From Macrolepiota albuminosa (lineage: Eukaryota; Basidiomycota; Agaricomycetes; Agaricales; Agaricaceae), in the NCBI GenBank assembly GCA_027475525.1, contig JAMWFC010000043.1:168944-232943 (forward strand): a stretch of 64,000 nt of DNA. Reading direction: 5' to 3'. The notes under the pieces are model-generated. The model searched no databases. It was given only the letters and a program-made list of their open reading frames with translations, and had not been told where the DNA came from. Position numbers and translations under genes: made by a program. Shown in pieces: positions 1-11,487 of the stretch (positions within the stretch are counted from its first letter, which is position 1; the number at the start of each line of letters is the position of its first letter).

Positions 1-222
1 GAGTAGCGGGAGGGGGACTGTATACCGGGATCGTGTGTGTGAGCATGAAAGAAGTCGTGATACGTGATGCATGATGGCCCGGAAGTGGGTAGCGCAATCC
101 AATCGTTGATTGTGGTTTGATGGCAGTTGATCCCGGGGTCTGTGATGCAGGTTGCTGGGGTGCTGGGTAATGGCAGCCTTTGATGCACGTGATGGCAGTG
201 TCGGTAGTCATGATGGCAGGGC

Positions 223-1667
223 ATGCTTGTGGAGTCTGAGAGAGGGTCCCAGATGGGGTTTCAGGGGGTCGTGACAACTATAGATGACATTTCTAATATT
301 TCCCCATGCTTCTTTGAATACAATCTTAGCGCTGACAATCTTTTAGCATTCCCGCTTGCTGCCATCCAATTGTTTACTCCACCAACGCCATTAACTCCTT
401 TTTCTCAGCTCTTTGATTCCTGCCAACTGTTGCCAATACTTAGAACACCTTCCCCACCTCCACTAACCAAACTTGGCACCAAAGTTGCTATAGAACAACC
501 AGTCCAATGCATGCTGCCACGCAATCACTTCTTGGCACCAAAATGGGATGAGTCCAAGCCACAGGAGCTCTCCTAGTATTTTAAAGAATTAGAGTATCTA
601 TTTAGGGATTGTGGAGTTACTGACCACATGCAGATGAAGGAATACATGGCAAGATACATATCATACAACACAGCAGAAATATAGACAGGCCTTGCCAAGT
701 TTGCTGTGTTTGTTCCTGGTGCACCATCGGCTCCAGCCCAAGGCGCCTTGTATAAAGGCTAGAAGGTGGCTGTAATCCAGTTGTACCCTGGCGCTGAGGA
801 GGCTACCCAATACACAGTAAACAGGTTGCAGAAACTAGTACAGGAATCATTCAACAATGGCACATATTCTCTTGGCACGTTTTTATGTATTACTGTGAGT
901 TTCAAAAGATTGCTAGATAGCTTCTGCAAAACGGCAAGCTTTATATTAACAAGAAATGTTGCTTATTTCAACAGGGCATTTCAACTTCACTTTGGACTTG
1001 TATCGCTTGTTGTTTAGAAATTGTCTAGCTGACTCACTACCCAGAAGAGCCATATAACATTGTCAATGTCTTTGACACAGGCAAATAGGTTCTCAAGGAA
1101 ACAGACACTGGCGTTGGTATGCAATGCGCTGAGACAAGCCTATCCCCTGAATGAACTAATGGTATTATTTCCATCCCACCTCCTGTTGCCGACTTCATTA
1201 AAAAAGAGGATTTCAATGCTGCTGTTACCACTGCTGTCGCTTCTGCCATGACCCGTATCAAAACTATGATCACTATCAATCTTATGCCTGGACCTTGCCA
1301 CTTTTATGGAAAAATTGGCTATACAATGACTAGAGGATACTGTGCTACTTTAGAAAACTATATTTGGCAAGAAAGAATTCAAAGGGCTATTGACAGCAAG
1401 ATAGTTCTAACCACTGGCACCACCATTCTCAACTACCCAGACAAGAAGTTTTTCCAGGAACGAGTTGATGAATGGCATAGGCGCAATCCAGGGCAAATAA
1501 TTACAGGCATGTTTTTTAGCAATGCCAACTCCAACCCTGAGCAGGCAACTCAACAGCAAATGATTCACAAAGTTTTACAGTTTGACAGTGTTGATGACTG
1601 CCCTACTTTTTTATGGGAAGAACGTATTGCTAAGCTACAAAAGGAATTGGATTTGTTTAAGGATTAG
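223..1667 (+). pseudogene. Retrotransposon gag remnant
   Basis: Frames around 500-660 read PKWDESKPQELS, stop, YFKELEYLFRDCGVTDH, which resembles the start of the capsid-like domain of agaricomycete gypsy gag proteins. The stretch at about 760-860 (VIQLYPGAEEATQ) continues it in another frame. The best open segment, 1248-1667, has a degraded CCHC knuckle (CHFYGKIGYTMTRGYC, with Y replacing the second C and the H) followed by DEWHRRNPGQ, typical of the region after the knuckle. Several stops and frame changes make it non-coding. The family assignment is recalled from domain knowledge; the breaks are seen directly. Confidence 0.75.
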
Positions 1668-2000
1668 GTTTTTGATGGGGTTGAAGTTAAGCAGCCTAAA
1701 CAACCTCTCAAAGGATATAAGCCAATGCCTCTCACTAGCAAGTTACCAACTCCTGCCTCTGCCGCATCTCCAGCTACAACTTCAGAACCATCCTCGTCCT
1801 CTGCTGCTCCTGAACCACCGTTGCTGCTGCTCCACCCCTACTCAGAGATCTCCAACTGTTATCATGCACCCACACAACAAAATTTTGCTGCTCTCAAGAA
1901 GCATCCTGAAGGCGGCTACTGACCTACTGCACCAATATTCAACATAGAAAAATCTAACTACGTTTTCAGTCGTATCATAAAAACTGCGGTTACTTTATTA

Positions 2001-2642
2001 GTGGAAGAGCTTTGTAGTATTGCCCCAGACGTCCACAACCAAGTCAAGATGGCAGTCACTCCCCAACAATCCTTGGCAACAGTGGTTGCCAAGGTCAATA
2101 AACTCGATGATGTGCTTCCCAGTTTTTCTGTTATTATTGACTCTCCTGATATTGATGAATCTCCTGCCAATACCATTGCTAACACCACCTCTGTAGACCC
2201 AGTAGAGACCTATCTTAGGTCAGTAGAACTTGGAGAAGACCTGGCAATCCTTACTGTTGCTCAAGAATCACATGCTATTTGCTCAGTCACACTAACTGTA
2301 GACAACAAGCACAAGGTAGAGGCTATTGTGGATAGTGGTTCTCAAATCATTTCCATGGCAGCTGAAGTCGCTAACAATCTGGATCTCATATATGATCCTA
2401 CTATTATACTAAACATGCAGAGTGCTAACGGTATAGTAGACAGATCCTTAGGCCTCACCAAGAATGTTCCTTGTACTCTTAGTGACATCACTTTCTACCT
2501 CCAGATACACATCTTACAATCTCTGGCATATGATTTACTTCTTGGCAGACCCTTTGATGTCTTGGCACAATTAGTCATTAAGACCGTTACTGACAACGAG
2601 ATGACCCTAACAATTAGCAACCCAAATTCCAGAATTCAATGA
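2001..2642 (+). pseudogene. Retropepsin-like protease segment of gag-pol
   Basis: This is the longest intact piece of the element, 213 codons. It has the aspartyl-protease active-site motif as VDSGSQI near residue 110, then a strand-rich region and LLLGRPFDVL near residue 185, which matches the flap and hydrophobic-Gly end of retropepsins. It would cut the gag-pol polyprotein of an active element. The frame stops at 2640-2642 rather than running on into RT, so the polyprotein is broken here as well. Confidence 0.8.
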
Positions 2643-3873
2643 ATGGTGCCAACATTCCCTAGAAGACAACAAAAAGGTGCCCATGCTAAGCCCCCAGAGT
2701 TTACCAATTAACATGCCAATGAACAATCCCACAGGTGTTTTCACAAACCATTGAGGAGGTGATTGGCAATGATCATGAAGATGTGGCACTAACACTTGAA
2801 TATGACCATCATTCTGGTCTTGTAAATGTTGTGTCTACTGCTTTTCTTGATGAAGAAGTTTTATTTACCTTATTCACTACCAATGCTGAGTCTTACCAGA
2901 AAAACCAAAACATTACTGACTCCTCTCTTGCATACTTATACCTTACCGCTTCCAAATAATTTCAGAATATTGCATCTACCAATACTTATCTAACTACCCT
3001 TCCTGGAGCCTCATTTCCTGCCATTCTCAGACTTGCCACTCCTCAGCCTACATTTCTCCTTTTCACCTCTATATATAACCAAGCTAACACTACCAAAAGA
3101 AAAGGGGTCCAAGTTAAAAAAAAATATAAGCCAGTTGCTCTCAAAACAAAACCTGTTGCCATGTACTCTTCCGAGACCTTTTGAATCAAGTGCCAGATCA
3201 TTGGCGACCCACTTGCCAACATGCCAACCTTATTACCGAATCCACCACTCTTTTAGCCCACCAGACGTTTTACTGCCAAGCGCCAGCAACAATTCACCAA
3301 GGAGCATGATACAGAGTTCTTGAACAAAGATGAGTTGGACGTTCTTACTAATCTTGTTGCTAAGCAAAACAAAGCCTTTGCTTGCAGTCTCCATACAGAT
3401 TTCTTCCTGCCTGTTGTAATCCTGACCATTTCTCACATGCCATGAACAGAACACAATAGACTGTTACTGCCTGGGATCAAAGCCAAGGTCTGCCAAATTA
3501 TTAGGACCAAGATTAAAGCTAGCATTTACAAGCTCTCCAACAGTTCTTACTGCTCCTGATGGTTTTGTGTCCTCAAAAAAAATGATAACCTATGCATAGT
3601 TCACAGCCTCGAACTGCTAAATAGGGTTACCATACGACACTCTGGCATACCATCTTTTTCTGACCACATTGCCAAGTCCTTTGCCAGGCACATTTGTGGT
3701 GCCACTCTTGATCTCTACATTAGCTACAATGAGTGCCTGATACACCCTTCTTTTCATGACCTCACTACTTTCCAAACTCCATTTGGCACATTGCACCTAG
3801 TTACTTTACCAATAGGCTGGACAAACTCAGTCCCTATATTCCATGACAACATTACATTCATTCTCTAACCCAA

Positions 3874-5944
3874 TGATGATGCCAACTGTAGTTGGATGCA
3901 CTGGACATATACGCAGTACAATGCCGTCTTCAGCGCTTGGCATACATAGTTGTGAGGAGTCCCAACAGGGTCCCGGTGTGCTCGAGCAGAGGTAATAGGA
4001 TGATGTGCTAGATTATAGCACCTTGGGTGCTACCTGGCAGACAGTAAGCGTTGTAGCTTAAACAAAGATATAAAAGAAAAGATGAGTAGCACAGCGTATT
4101 GTGCCTGTAGGTGGCACCATAAACGACAAAGACAAGATAGACAAGGCTAGCACCTGACTTAATGACAAAGTCAGAAAAGGCTAGCGCAATTTGAATGCTA
4201 AGTGTAACTGTATGCTCAAGAGGTTACAATTTATTGTTATATATATATGTGAAGTAGCTATCTTATATATTATGCACTACCGTGTTTGCCAAGATAAAAG
4301 TCCATCTGCAGTGCTACCTCCTAGCGCCTCTCCTCATGGTTTCCTCTAATGGTGACCTGTCAATGGCAACCTTTTGCACATGGATGACAGCGACCAACGG
4401 CATTATGACTCACAGCGACCAATAGCAACTCTATATTGACTTAGAATTATATGAGTCTGCTCACTTTTACTATAACTCCAATTGGCCAGGCTGTTTCGGT
4501 GATGATGCCCAAAGTTTGGTCAGTAACAAATATATTAATAGTGTTACCGGTATCAAAAGCTTGCGTTGGGTGCGCTAAAGTGATAAGGGAGTTCCAGGCA
4601 GGTCCCAGAGAATGCGCCTGTGAAAATGAGGTAAAGTTGGTAAGGGGGTTGGCAAGTATAAAGCGCTAAGGTAAAGCACCTATGAAAGAAGCGGTAAGTG
4701 CACACAGCAATGTCAGCGGCAAGAACACAGTAAGCTTAGCGAAGTCTAAGCGTTGTTAATGCCTGCTGTAGCTGTAAGACACGAATAGGTCAAAGGCTGG
4801 CAATAGTCTGCAACTGTCGATAGTCTGCAACTGTCGATAAGTTCGATGTTGCCGACCGTAAATGAGGTCTTGAGCGTAAGGGAGACTGAAGTAAGGGGAG
4901 CAGGAAACTCTGTTCTCTGATTCGATGGATATGTACAAGTCGGTAAGTACTTTTTATACTACAAGGAGTTCACCGTTGCCAGTGACTAACCATTGCCAAA
5001 GTGCGGTAAACTAGAAAATGTAAGTACTTTTTATACTACAAGGAGTTCACCGTTGCCAGTGACTAACCATTGCCAAAGTGCGGTAAACTAGAAAATTTCA
5101 TAGGAGTAGCTCCAACGGTTTCAGATCCCTACCATCCATTCAAGACCCTTAGCGACACCAGGCGGCAGATCGCGATGCTAAACCATCAATCCATCACCCT
5201 TCTGTCTGTCCAAAAGGCTTAGCAATGTCAGGTGCCAGATCGAGGCGCTAAGTGGTGTCAGACGCCAAAGTCAAATGCCAAGCTGTCCGTCAGTTTTTGA
5301 TAGATCATCAGGCTTCTCTGCTTCTTGCTGTGCATGGCCATCAAATATTGCCAAAATTGATTAGTTATCTTGCTGTGCATGGCCATCAAATATTGCCAAA
5401 ATTGATTAGTTAGCGTGCGCTAAAATATCCTGAGCCTGTGCCATGTTGCCGTAGCCTGCCCTTGATGCGCTGATCCTGTATGGGGTCCTATCACTGGGGT
5501 ATAGTCAGAAAATCCTCGACAGACGCTATGAGCGCTAATGTCAGCACTACTCTTTGTATCAGTTCCTGACAGGTCCAGATGTTGGGTTTAAGTATATCCT
5601 GTGCCGCCATCATTGATCCTTTTAGACTTCTGATTGAAGTGCCTTGTCAAATGGCAGCGCCTGCTGCTGACTCCTTCTGGAAGTGATCGGGGTTTGGTTA
5701 GAGTCCTCTCCTGCCGTTGTATTAGCGCTATACATTCTGAGCCTCCTTCATCCTTGGAATAGGTGAATGGAGTGTGCTGAAGGCTTGGTAGCTGGCAATT
5801 AGGGTAAATGAATAGATCCTGTAGTAGAGTGCCAGAGCTAGGGCTGCTCTATATCCCAAACTGGTTGCTAGAGTCTTCAGTATGTCAAGTGTCAGTTGGC
5901 CTATAATGTCCCTTAATGCACTCAGTCTGAGTAGAAGCCTATCA
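3874..5944 (-). mobile_element. Solo LTR of family B inserted in the RT region, itself interrupted
   Basis: The block starts TGATGATGCC and ends GCCTATCA, with TG...CA termini, and has no internal coding sequence. Its outer parts (3874-4499 and 5494-5944, about 1.08 kb together) match, in reverse orientation, the block at 12295-13354. The host RT reading is lost at 3865 and resumes at about 5948, which fixes both ends. Flanks are CCAA on the left and CTGA on the right. These could be a 4-bp target duplication (CCGA) decayed at its CpG, but they do not match as read. Confidence 0.8.
4500..5493 (-). mobile_element. Solo LTR of family A nested in LTR B
   Basis: It runs from TGATGATGCCCAAAG to GGGTCCTATCA and is the reverse complement of the retroelement's own 3' LTR (11488-13473 minus its insertion). 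It splits the B-family LTR between a block ending TTGGCCAGG and one starting GGGTATAGTCAG, which are adjacent in the uninterrupted B copy. Two internal direct duplications are present: a 77-bp unit (4943-5096) and a 45-bp unit (5324-5412). The other A copy has neither. Confidence 0.8.
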
Positions 5945-7139
5945 CTGAGATATCATACAATGTCCTTAGCTTCATTGATGACATTGGCGTCAAAGGCCTC
6001 AAAGACTGGCAACTTATAGATGGCTTACTAGCTACCCATCCTGACAACTCCAATATTTGCTTAGCACTGTGGGGATTCTTCTAGCTGCTTACCAAGTCCT
6101 CCAACATATGAAGTATAGTGGTAGAACCTTTAGCAGCCATAAGCTCCTACTCTGCATGCCAAGATTCAAAATACTTGGTTACATCTGCACTCCCAATGGA
6201 CACATTCTCAACAAGTCTTGCCTAGTACTTTTGGAGCAATAAGGTTCTTGCTGAGACTTATCTGAAGTTTGTACCTTCTTTGGTACTGTTGGTGTTCTCA
6301 GGATATTCATCAAAAACTTTGCCCATCATGCCTATGCCCTTAACCAACTCACCTATGCCAACAAGCCCTTTGAATTTGGGCCAGACCAAGTCACTGCACA
6401 ACAAGACTCAGTAAAAGCCCTACAAGATGCCAAGCTCCTGGTTCCTATTGACTATACCTCTGCTGACCCTGTTATCTTGTCGGTGGATACTTTGTACATT
6501 GCCATTGGCTACTTTTTGTGTCAGTGCCTTAGCAATAATTGGAAACAGTGATGCTACAACCACTTTGGGTCTATCACGCTAAATAACCAGGAATCTTGCT
6601 ACAGTCAGCCTAAACTAGAGCTTTATGGACTCTTCAAAGCTTTCTGGTTGCTAAAGATGTATTTGATTGGTGTGCGGAACCTTATTGTAGAAGTCAATGC
6701 TAGGTACATCAAAGGCATGCTGCAGAATCCTGACATCCAGCCATCTGCTAGGTAGTCATTATCCTCATGTTTCACTTTGAATTGGTACACGTTAAGAGCT
6801 CTTTTCATGAACCAGATGGACTCTCTAGGCGACCACGGCAGCCTGGCAACCTGGCAGTGGATCCACAGGCTAATAGCAATTTCAAGGACTAAATCGACCA
6901 ATTACATGATTTCATGCACCTTATACTGCAACCAATTTCCTTGCTACGTTGGCAACAATCTACTAGCATCCTTTTACATCCCCTGGTCCCTTACCAACCT
7001 GAGATCTTTAGCACACTCCTCACATTCTACATGGCAAGCATCCTTGGTCAAGACTTGCCTTCAGTAAAGATTGTACAAGAACCTCACCTGCTAAGAAAAA
7101 ACAGCAGAAACTTGACATACAATGCCATACCACGATCCG

Positions 7140-8527
7140 CTAAGGCCAAGATAGAAGATAGTCATCTATTAACAGTTGAACAGTGGATACAAGACCTCAA
7201 GCAACCGGCAGGCCTTACCAACAAACAATATGCTACATTTATCTGATACGCTACACACTTCTCCTTTACTAATAACTACCTTTGGCAACAAAATTAAGAT
7301 GGTGCTCACAAACTGGTTATCAAGCCAGAAAGTTGCTTATGTGTCCTGTGCGCCATGCACAATGAGCTAGGACATAGGGGTCTGTATGCTATCTGAGCCT
7401 CTTTCTTAGAATGATTTTGGTGGCCACATGCTAGTGCCAACATCGCTTGGTACATCAGGACTTGCCATCTTTGTCAAATTCAACAAACATGCTAAGTACT
7501 TATCCTGCCAATCATTGCAATGCCAGCTCTTCTCTTCAGCAAAATTTATGTCAATACCATGCACATGCCCAAATCTGGTCACTACAAGTACATTATTCAA
7601 GGTTGCTGCTCACTAATCCACTGGCCCAAATTTTGAATGCTTCAAAGAGCAAACACAGAGGCGGTTGCCAAGTGGCTATTTGAGAATGTCATTTGCTGTT
7701 GAGAAGCGCTAAGAGAGATTGTCATGGACAACGGTGTACCAATTATCAAAGCACTAACATATCTTGCCAAGAAGTACAACATCCATTATATTTGAGTATC
7801 TGGCTACAACAAGCACACCAATGGCCTGGTAGAGAGACCACATTTTGATGTTCAGCAAGCACTCTTCAAGGCAGTTGATGGCAATGAATCCTGTTGGAGC
7901 AAAGCAACATATTTAGTATTTTAGTTAGAAAGAGTTACCATTTGTAAGTGCATGGGTTGTTCTCTCTATTACGCAGCTACTGGCACCCATTCTTTACTTC
8001 CTGCTAATATTATAGAAGCAACCTACCTTCAGCCAGCACTTAACAGCATTTTAGCAACTACCAATCTAATTGCCAGATGAGCCATTGACCTCCAACAAAG
8101 AAAAGAAGATTTAGAGCACCTCCACAAGATAGTCTTTAGCACTCATCGCCAAGCAGCCCTGTGGTTTGAAACTGAACATAGCGCCACTATCAAAGATTAC
8201 AACTTTCTGAGGGAAGTCCTAGTGCTTATGCGCAACTCCAAAATCAAAACTTCCTACAACAAAAAAATATGCCCGTGCTATTTGGAATCTTTGGTAGTTA
8301 TTTCTCATAACTGAGGAGGTGCTTACATGCTTTGTAAATTAGATGATTTGGTATTACATCAACCCATTGCTGCCTTTCACCTGTTGCTATATCTCGCCAG
8401 AAAACAAATTGACTTGCTGCTTGAAATGCTAGATATTGACACAGCTAAACTTAGAGAACTTGAAGAAACTGACTTATTGGATGATGACAATTTGCCAACT
8501 CTAATTGAAGAAGAAGAAAATGATTAG
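7140..8527 (+). pseudogene. Integrase and C-terminal tail of gag-pol
   Basis: A degenerate HHCC-type zinc region is legible at about 7360-7490 (a GH-R-L motif followed by C-x2-C in TCHLCQ). The catalytic core is legible at about 7720-7880: a DNGVPIIKAL segment with the second acidic residue, then NGLVERP with the final glutamate. The last open piece, 8327-8527, reads KLDDLVLHQPIAAF and ends in an acidic tail, as in the C-terminus of agaricomycete gypsy polyproteins. Stops at about 7795, 7920 and elsewhere disable it. Confidence 0.8.
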
Positions 8528-8879
8528 AAAAAATTATCTTGATAAGCTTGCTTTTTCTATTACTTATCTTATTTATCTTTCTTGCTGATACTTACTATTA
8601 TATATCCAACAGACATTTCCTTACGTAGTTAAGCCACAGCGCTAGCATGTTGCCAATGCTTAGTACATTGCACAACTCTTGCCAAGAGTTTTTTGCTATG
8701 ATGACTTACTGAGTGTTTCTCTTTGCAAAATTTTGCTAAGATTCCCCTAACTGTGTTTACTTATCAGTTTACTTAAAAGACTTACTTTCATAGACCCAGA
8801 ATCAAAAATATATCCAGACACTAACAAAAAGCTATACATAAATAGCCTATCTACACTAAGGTCCATTTACTTGCTATTA

Positions 8880-11424
8880 TTATCCATTGGCAAAAAATCA
8901 TCAGAGACCAGCAGAGAGGACTCATGAAGGGGAAGAAGGTTGCCCAGCAAGATGTTGTTGGCAGTTTGCTAATCCATGGCAGCTTGGCAATCATCTTGAT
9001 AGTTGCAAAAAAACATGAAGGCTGCGACTCAGGTTGGAGTAATGCAGTCTAAGCGCCATCAGCTAACTCTGAATATGTTCCCGCTTCTGTCCCATCATCT
9101 CCTCCATTGTTGCCACCCTTCTTAAAAACCTCTCCAGCATCTTCCGTGGATTAAGCACCACTACTAGGTATACGAGGTCTTGTCCCAGCCAATTGAAGGC
9201 ATTGCGAGTGACAATAGGCTATGGCTGAGGAGTCTAGGCAGGGTTGATCCTAGCAATAACAGGTCACCTAGGTTCTAACCCAGCCACATCCTCTGGGTCA
9301 GACACCTTACAAGGGGCAGTGTTACCATAGGGAGGAAGCCATTGCCACTCAGGCTCCTCCCTGGCAACTCCTGCCACTCCCTCCTCTTCTCCTGCTACCA
9401 CCTCCCTTGCCAGTGCCTCATCCTCATCACCTTCCCATTGGATCACCAGGGTCTCATCTTCTTCACTCTCCGTATCCTCATTCCCTCGCATTGCCGCTAC
9501 CTCCTCCTTGCTCTCCTCCTACCATCTGGACTCATCCTTCATCTCAATATTCTTGGAGGCCTCTTTCTACTCCTTCTGGAGTGCTGAGTCACCAACGGGT
9601 TCCTGCTCTCCCAACTTCTGCTCCTCACCAAGAGACCTTGCTGCCAGTTGGATTGGCAACAAAAGGCCACTTGGACCTGCCTCGGTCTCTGGGAGTGGCA
9701 AGCGACTCGCCGCTAAAGCTTTCTCCAGGTCTGCCATCTCGGTGTCCTCAGGAACTGGAAAGAAGGAAGGCAACAATACCACATGAGGTTGCTTGGCCTT
9801 GCCCTTCCCTTTGCTTGGAGAAGGGGCTTGTCATTTTTCTGGGACCGAAGTCTCTTGGCACTTGCCAGCGCCTCAATTGCTGACAGTTTTCAATCCATTT
9901 CCTTGGCATGTTGGCAATGCTAAGGAGGCACGTCCAATAACTGCCATACCACCGGCAGTGACCTTCTTCTTCTGCCCCTCCACAAACTCCCTGGCCCTCC
10001 TTACCAATGCAGCGCAAGTAAAGGTTTTTTTGACCAAGGCATTTGGCACACCATCACATTCCTGACTTTTGGCCCCATCAATGGTACAGACACATTTAAG
10101 AGCCCTACAGCAGTATCAAGGCTGGGTATCAGTTGGGAACCAACAACTTTCTGGGTTGTTATCCACCCAGCATTTGTCGCACTACCCTCAGGAGTCAACA
10201 GCAAGAATGAAAAAAATCAACAAGTTACTTACCACTCCTCACACCTCCTTAAAAGCTTGCCGGGTCGCCAGGAAAATGGTCTTTTTTTCCTTCATCTCCT
10301 CCATCACAACACTGGCTTCCTGACCCTCATCCAAAACAGCTTTCTCATGACGTGGCAGGAGCAGATTCTTGAGCTCCTTATCGTCAAAATAGGACTGCGT
10401 AGGCACCTAAAAAAATCACAGTAAATTGAAAAGTCCAGAAAAAGAAAATGGCTTACCACATATTGAGGAGCCACCTTGTGACTCTGCAAGTATTGTTAGC
10501 AACCATCAGCAATGGCAAGCAAAATTAGCACATATCTTGCGTTTGGAAGCACCTACCAGCTTTCTTGGCAAGTCCAACTTACTAGCTGGCAACACTGAAC
10601 TCAAAGTGCTGCTGGCATGACCTACCTTGCCAGATCCCTCTGCTATGAATTCCTGCCTCTTAGTAGCAGGCACCTTTCTCTCAGCAAGCTCTTCCATCTC
10701 CGCTGCCAATGCTGCTGTCCTCTCCCGCTCCTCCAGCACCCTGATAATCTCATGAAAGTCACAAGAAACCTCCTCTTGCCTTGCTGCAATCTCCTCGTCC
10801 ACTTGCATACGTGCCAAAGACGCCAACACCTCCTGTTTGCTATAGGGCAATAAACTAGACCAAAGCTAAGTCAAAAGAATGGGTTATGAATACTCACTCT
10901 GCCGCAGGCATGCTTACTGTCATTGGCAAGGCTCTGGACAGAATATCCTCCAGCTCATCCTTGATGGTTGGGACAGGAGGAGGCACCTGGCAACCTGATC
11001 AGCTAGCAACACGGCAAGAGCTAGAAGCACTCACAAAACAAGAAAAAGGCACTAACCACTCAGCACCACGGTAATTCAAGTATTGTGACCAGCACCACTC
11101 CTGAACCTCAATCTCACAATCCCAGCCCACGCCAAGAACACGCACCTCCAGCCACCGCTCATACAACTTCATGACTGCAACCACCAAATTTACAGGTGCT
11201 TCCATGCCAATGCCATTGATCTGTTTCAAAAAGTTGTTTGCCTTGGTGATATAAGCATGGGCTGCATCTTGGGCCTTGTAGAATGGTACTGGGGGTAGAG
11301 TTGAAATACAAAAGGACATATTATTTAATGGAGCGCCAGATGAAAATGAGGAGAAGGAACGAAGTCCAAACTCATGCGCCAGGACTATAAACAAAATCTG
11401 AAGAATGCACAGGCCACTTGTCAC
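8880..11424 (-). pseudogene. Antisense cysteine-rich reading frame inside the retroelement
   Basis: Between the end of pol and the 3' LTR, the minus strand has coding character. Starting at 11424: a frame with DAAHAYITKANNFLKQINGIG and RWLEVRVLGVGWDCEIEVQEW; then a coiled-coil stretch at 10850-10506 (LEERERTAALAAEMEELAER); then at 10410-10240 DDKELKNLLLPRHEKAVLDE; then at about 10182-9960 a cysteine cluster beginning CDKCW with further pairs ending ...CVCTIDG, followed by ALVRRAREFVEGQKKK; finally a Glu-rich tail at 9491-9264. In-frame stops interrupt it. It resembles the zinc-finger-like hypothetical proteins abundant in agaricomycete genomes. Probable introns and decay prevent a full model. 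Function is unknown. Confidence 0.55.
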
Positions 11425-11487
11425 AAAAGCAGTAACAGTAACTATATTTGATGACTGAGAACAGTCAATTTTTCAGTTGGAGAGAGA

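Larger units (their letters stand above)
3180..6760 (+). pseudogene. Reverse transcriptase and RNase H of gag-pol, interrupted
   Basis: RT can be read in pieces: TKEHDTEFLNKDELDVL near 3295-3345, then about 3700-3865 with SYNECLIHP, FQTPFGTLHL and the end HDNITFIL. The next residues, the catalytic FIDDIGVKG, are found only at about 5966-5992, because a nested LTR block occupies 3874-5944. RT then continues to about 6240 (LGYICTPNGH). RNase H follows: PVILSVDTLYIAIGYFL at about 6460-6515, and SQPKLELYGL at about 6605-6640. Numerous stops make it inactive. The interruption falls just upstream of the two catalytic aspartates. Confidence 0.85.

Noticed and set aside
3874..3877. Target duplication for solo LTR B (CCAA versus CTGA)
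   Set aside because: Could be a decayed CCGA, but the two copies do not match as read, so not reported as a feature.
4943..5096. Short tandem repeats considered as a CRISPR-like array
   Set aside because: Only two units with no spacers, and the genome is eukaryotic.
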